Below the pieces are notes generated by a model. The model did no database searches and was not told where the DNA came from. It worked only from the letters and a program-made list of their open reading frames with translations. From Shewanella cyperi (lineage in GTDB: Bacteria > Pseudomonadota > Gammaproteobacteria > Enterobacterales > Shewanellaceae): 64,000 nt of DNA. Shown in pieces: positions 61,994 to 64,000 of this stretch (position 1 is the stretch's first letter; each line of letters begins with the position of its first letter). The stretch is from contig NZ_CP071501.1 of NCBI RefSeq assembly GCF_017354985.1, positions 515,501 to 579,500 on the forward strand, given 5' to 3'. The position numbers and the translations under genes were made by a program.

Positions 61994-62028
61994 GTCGGTT
62001 TCCTGTTGTAGTTCCGGGAGCTCTGGGA

Positions 62029-62982
62029 TTACTGGCGCTTGCCGAGGCGCGTTTCTATGGCGTCCATCAGCATGCCCGTAATATCCACCTCAAAGGCGGC
62101 CTCAATTTCACGGATGCAGGTTGGGCTGGTGACATTGATTTCAGTGAGCTTGTCACCAATGACATCCAGGCCGACAAAGACCAGCCCACGGCGCTTCAGT
62201 TCGGGACCTATGGCTCGGGCAATGTGCCAGTCGCTTTCGGACAGGGGCTGGGCCACACCGCGGCCACCGGCTGCCAGGTTGCCGCGGGTTTCGCCCTGCT
62301 TGGGGATCCGCGCCAGACAATAGGGCACGGGCTCGCCGTCCACCACCAGAATGCGCTTGTCGCCCTGGGTGATGGCCGGAATGAAGGTCTGCGCCATGGC
62401 ATAGCGCTGACCATAGGCGGTCAGCGTCTCTATGATCACCCCGAGATTGGGATCGTCCTGCTTGATCCTGAAGATGAGGGTGCCGCCCATGCCATCAAGT
62501 GGCTTGAGAATGATGTCCCCATGTTGCTGGTGGAAGGCGCGGATGCGATTCGGATCCCGGGTGACTATGGTGTCCGGGGTAAACTCAGAGAACCAAGCGG
62601 TAAACAGCTTCTCGTTGGCGTCCCGCAGGCTCTGGGGCTTGTTGACTATCAGCACCCCCTGTTCTTCGGCGCGCTCCAGCATATAGGTGGCGTAGATATA
62701 CTCGGTATCGAACGGCGGGTCCTTGCGCATCAGGATCACATCCAGTTCGGTCAGTGGGCAGTCACTCATCTCACCCAACTGATACCAGTTATCGGCGTCC
62801 TGCTTAACGGTCAGGGGGCGCATATTGGCGCGGGGGACACCATTGATCATCGCCAGATCCTGCATCTCCATGTAGAAGAGTTGGTAGCCACGGCTCTGGG
62901 CCGCCAGCAACATGGCAAAGCTGGAATCTTTCTTGATGTTGATGGCGCTTATGGGGTCCATCACTATACCGAGTTTGATCAT
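62029..62982 (-). CDS. gshB: Glutathione synthetase
   Basis: 317 residues, the usual GshB length. N-terminal MIKLGIVMDPISAINIKKDSS, ATP-grasp region DIILKPLDGMGGTLIFRI and NVTSPTCIREIE near the C-terminus are diagnostic. It joins gamma-glutamylcysteine and glycine. The order endA-rsmE-gshB is conserved in Shewanella and relatives. Confidence 0.97.
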   Translation of the reverse strand: MIKLGIVMDPISAINIKKDSSFAMLLAAQSRGYQLFYMEMQDLAMINGVPRANMRPLTVKQDADNWYQLGEMSDCPLTELDVILMRKDPPFDTEYIYATYMLERAEEQGVLIVNKPQSLRDANEKLFTAWFSEFTPDTIVTRDPNRIRAFHQQHGDIILKPLDGMGGTLIFRIKQDDPNLGVIIETLTAYGQRYAMAQTFIPAITQGDKRILVVDGEPVPYCLARIPKQGETRGNLAAGGRGVAQPLSESDWHIARAIGPELKRRGLVFVGLDVIGDKLTEINVTSPTCIREIEAAFEVDITGMLMDAIETRLGKRQ

Positions 62983-63002
62983 TGTCTAATCCTTAAGGTC
63001 GC

Positions 63003-63734
63003 TCAGCCCAGATCGCCAAGTCTGAGCTGCAGGGCTGTAATGGCGGTCAGGGCGGCGGTTTCGGTACGCAACACCCGGGGGCCAAGCAATACGTCGGTGA
63101 AGGCGTGGTTCTCTGTCATGGCTATCTCCTCGGCAGAAAGTCCCCCTTCAGGGCCGATCAACAGGCGGATGCGCTTGTTCTCCAGTGGCAGACCATTGAT
63201 ACCGTGTGCCGCCCTCGGATGCAGATTGAGTTTGAGCGCCGTGGTGTTTTCGGCGCACCAGTCAGCCAATTCCATTGCCGGTCTGACTTCGGGTACTGTG
63301 CTGCGGCCCGATTGTTCACAGGCGCTGATGACTATCTTCTGCCACTGCTGGATACGTTTATCCAGGCGCTCACCGCTGAGCTTGACGCCGCAGCGTTCGG
63401 AAAACAGCGGGGTAATGGTGTTGACCCCAAGCTCCACCGATTTTTGCAGGGTAAAATCCATACGATCGCCGCGGGAAATCACCTGTCCCAGGTGTAAGTG
63501 CAAGGGCGACTCGGACTCATTGGTCTGCCCGGACAGGACCCGCACAGTGACGGATTTCTTACCGGCCTCGGTGATTTCGGCCAGATAATCCTTGCCGTCG
63601 CCGTTGAACAGGCACAACTGCTCACCCGGACCCATGCGCAGCACCCGACCTATGTGGGCCGCACCGTCTTCATCCAGGGCCAGTTCTGCGCCAGGGCTCA
63701 GGGGAAAGGGTTGATAAATACGTGGCACTCTCAT
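63003..63734 (-). CDS. rsmE: 16S rRNA m3U1498 methyltransferase RsmE
   Basis: 243 residues. A PUA-like N-terminal part ([21 protein letters not shown]) is followed by a SPOUT domain with the SAM-binding knot [14 protein letters not shown] and [11 protein letters not shown]. It methylates U1498 of 16S rRNA. It lies 20 bp before gshB. Confidence 0.97.
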   Translation of the reverse strand: MRVPRIYQPFPLSPGAELALDEDGAAHIGRVLRMGPGEQLCLFNGDGKDYLAEITEAGKKSVTVRVLSGQTNESESPLHLHLGQVISRGDRMDFTLQKSVELGVNTITPLFSERCGVKLSGERLDKRIQQWQKIVISACEQSGRSTVPEVRPAMELADWCAENTTALKLNLHPRAAHGINGLPLENKRIRLLIGPEGGLSAEEIAMTENHAFTDVLLGPRVLRTETAALTAITALQLRLGDLG

Positions 63735-63749
63735 CTGTGTTCCTGAAAT

Positions 63750-64000
63750 TCAGTCGGCAACCTTTGCCGCGCTCGGGTGAGACTGGCAGGCTTTCGCCAC
63801 AAAGGGATTATGATTTCCCTGCACCTCGGCTATGGCCTTATCGCGTTTGCATTCAATCATATCAACTGGATAAGTTTTATCCCATGCCTGGAATAACTTT
63901 AATTGGCTGCTGGACAGGGCGAGTTTATAGCTCTGTTGCATGTATAGATAAGTTCGGGCTATGGCCCCGCGACTGCGTGCCGGCGGCTGTACCTTGCGGC
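63750..64000 (-). CDS. endA: DNA-specific endonuclease I, C-terminal part (cut by right edge)
   Basis: The visible 83 residues ([25 protein letters not shown], then [32 protein letters not shown]) are the C-terminal third of EndA/Vvn-type periplasmic nucleases. The catalytic His region lies outside. It is followed by rsmE as in other Shewanella genomes. Confidence 0.92.
   Translation of the reverse strand, partial: RKVQPPARSRGAIARTYLYMQQSYKLALSSSQLKLFQAWDKTYPVDMIECKRDKAIAEVQGNHNPFVAKACQSHPSAAKVAD

Noticed and set aside
61951..63588. A 545-codon plus-strand open frame
   Set aside because: Runs antisense through phoA's start, gshB and rsmE, all of which are certain; a shadow of GC-rich coding.

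Overview
The window reads as chromosomal DNA of a Shewanella-like gammaproteobacterium, moderately GC-rich by eye. The right-hand block endA-rsmE-gshB, the rsmC, fapA-like and small Alteromonadales-type genes, a GlyGly-CTERM sorted protease and the very high number of c-type cytochromes all fit that genus. I cannot name the species. No tRNA, rRNA, transposase or CRISPR array is visible.

Layout. (1) 1-7040, minus strand: two tandem, closely related secreted S8 proteases, the first cut by the window edge. Each is preceded by the same promoter and dyad. (2) 7307-20379, plus strand: an electron-transfer block. It holds a cytochrome c5, a tetraheme cytochrome resembling OmcE-type extracellular filament subunits, a PpiC isomerase, an outer-membrane beta-barrel, four triheme (c7-type) proteins (one fused to a c5 domain), two paralogous helical periplasmic proteins, an NHL lipoprotein, an 11-heme cytochrome and a ResB-like protein. 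Two well-spaced sigma-54 promoters lie at its start. (3) 20376-25443, minus strand: an EB_dh-type heme protein, cytochrome b561, a DUF1566-triheme fusion, a TPR protein and a heme-copper-oxidase-subunit-I-like protein. (4) 25514-30323, plus strand: CcsA, a lipoprotein with two NrfJ-like domains, and an RCC1-repeat propeller. (5) 30554-40500, minus strand: one tightly overlapping operon of two Reg_prop propellers, a monoheme cytochrome, a Sel1 protein, a sigma-54 response regulator, two histidine kinases, a TlpA-like thioredoxin and two triheme cytochromes. (6) 40676-43906, plus strand: an NHL lipoprotein, a polyferredoxin-like membrane protein and a P19-type metal-binding protein, divergent from (5) across a CRP-like site. 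(7) 44150-48618: two membrane c-di-GMP enzymes behind a structured leader. (8) 48619-64000: ordinary chromosome with some oddities. It has a tandem 0.1-kb repeat, small orphan genes, an M48 peptidase, YbjQ proteins, an M50 protease, FapA-like, RsmC, a PstS-like/porin/GGDEF-EAL operon, alkaline phosphatase, gshB, rsmE and endA.

Working model (inference). Regions 2-6 (about 36 kb, 12 cytochrome genes, 40 CXXCH motifs plus one CX3CH) form one respiratory/extracellular electron transfer island with its own membrane modules, a System II-like heme-attachment set (ResB, CcsA, TlpA-like), a barrel with periplasmic triheme carriers, a candidate filament cytochrome, several surface or periplasmic propellers, and a dedicated two-component sigma-54 regulator whose likely targets are the two sigma-54 promoters. 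It is not the Mtr/Omc locus known from S. oneidensis.
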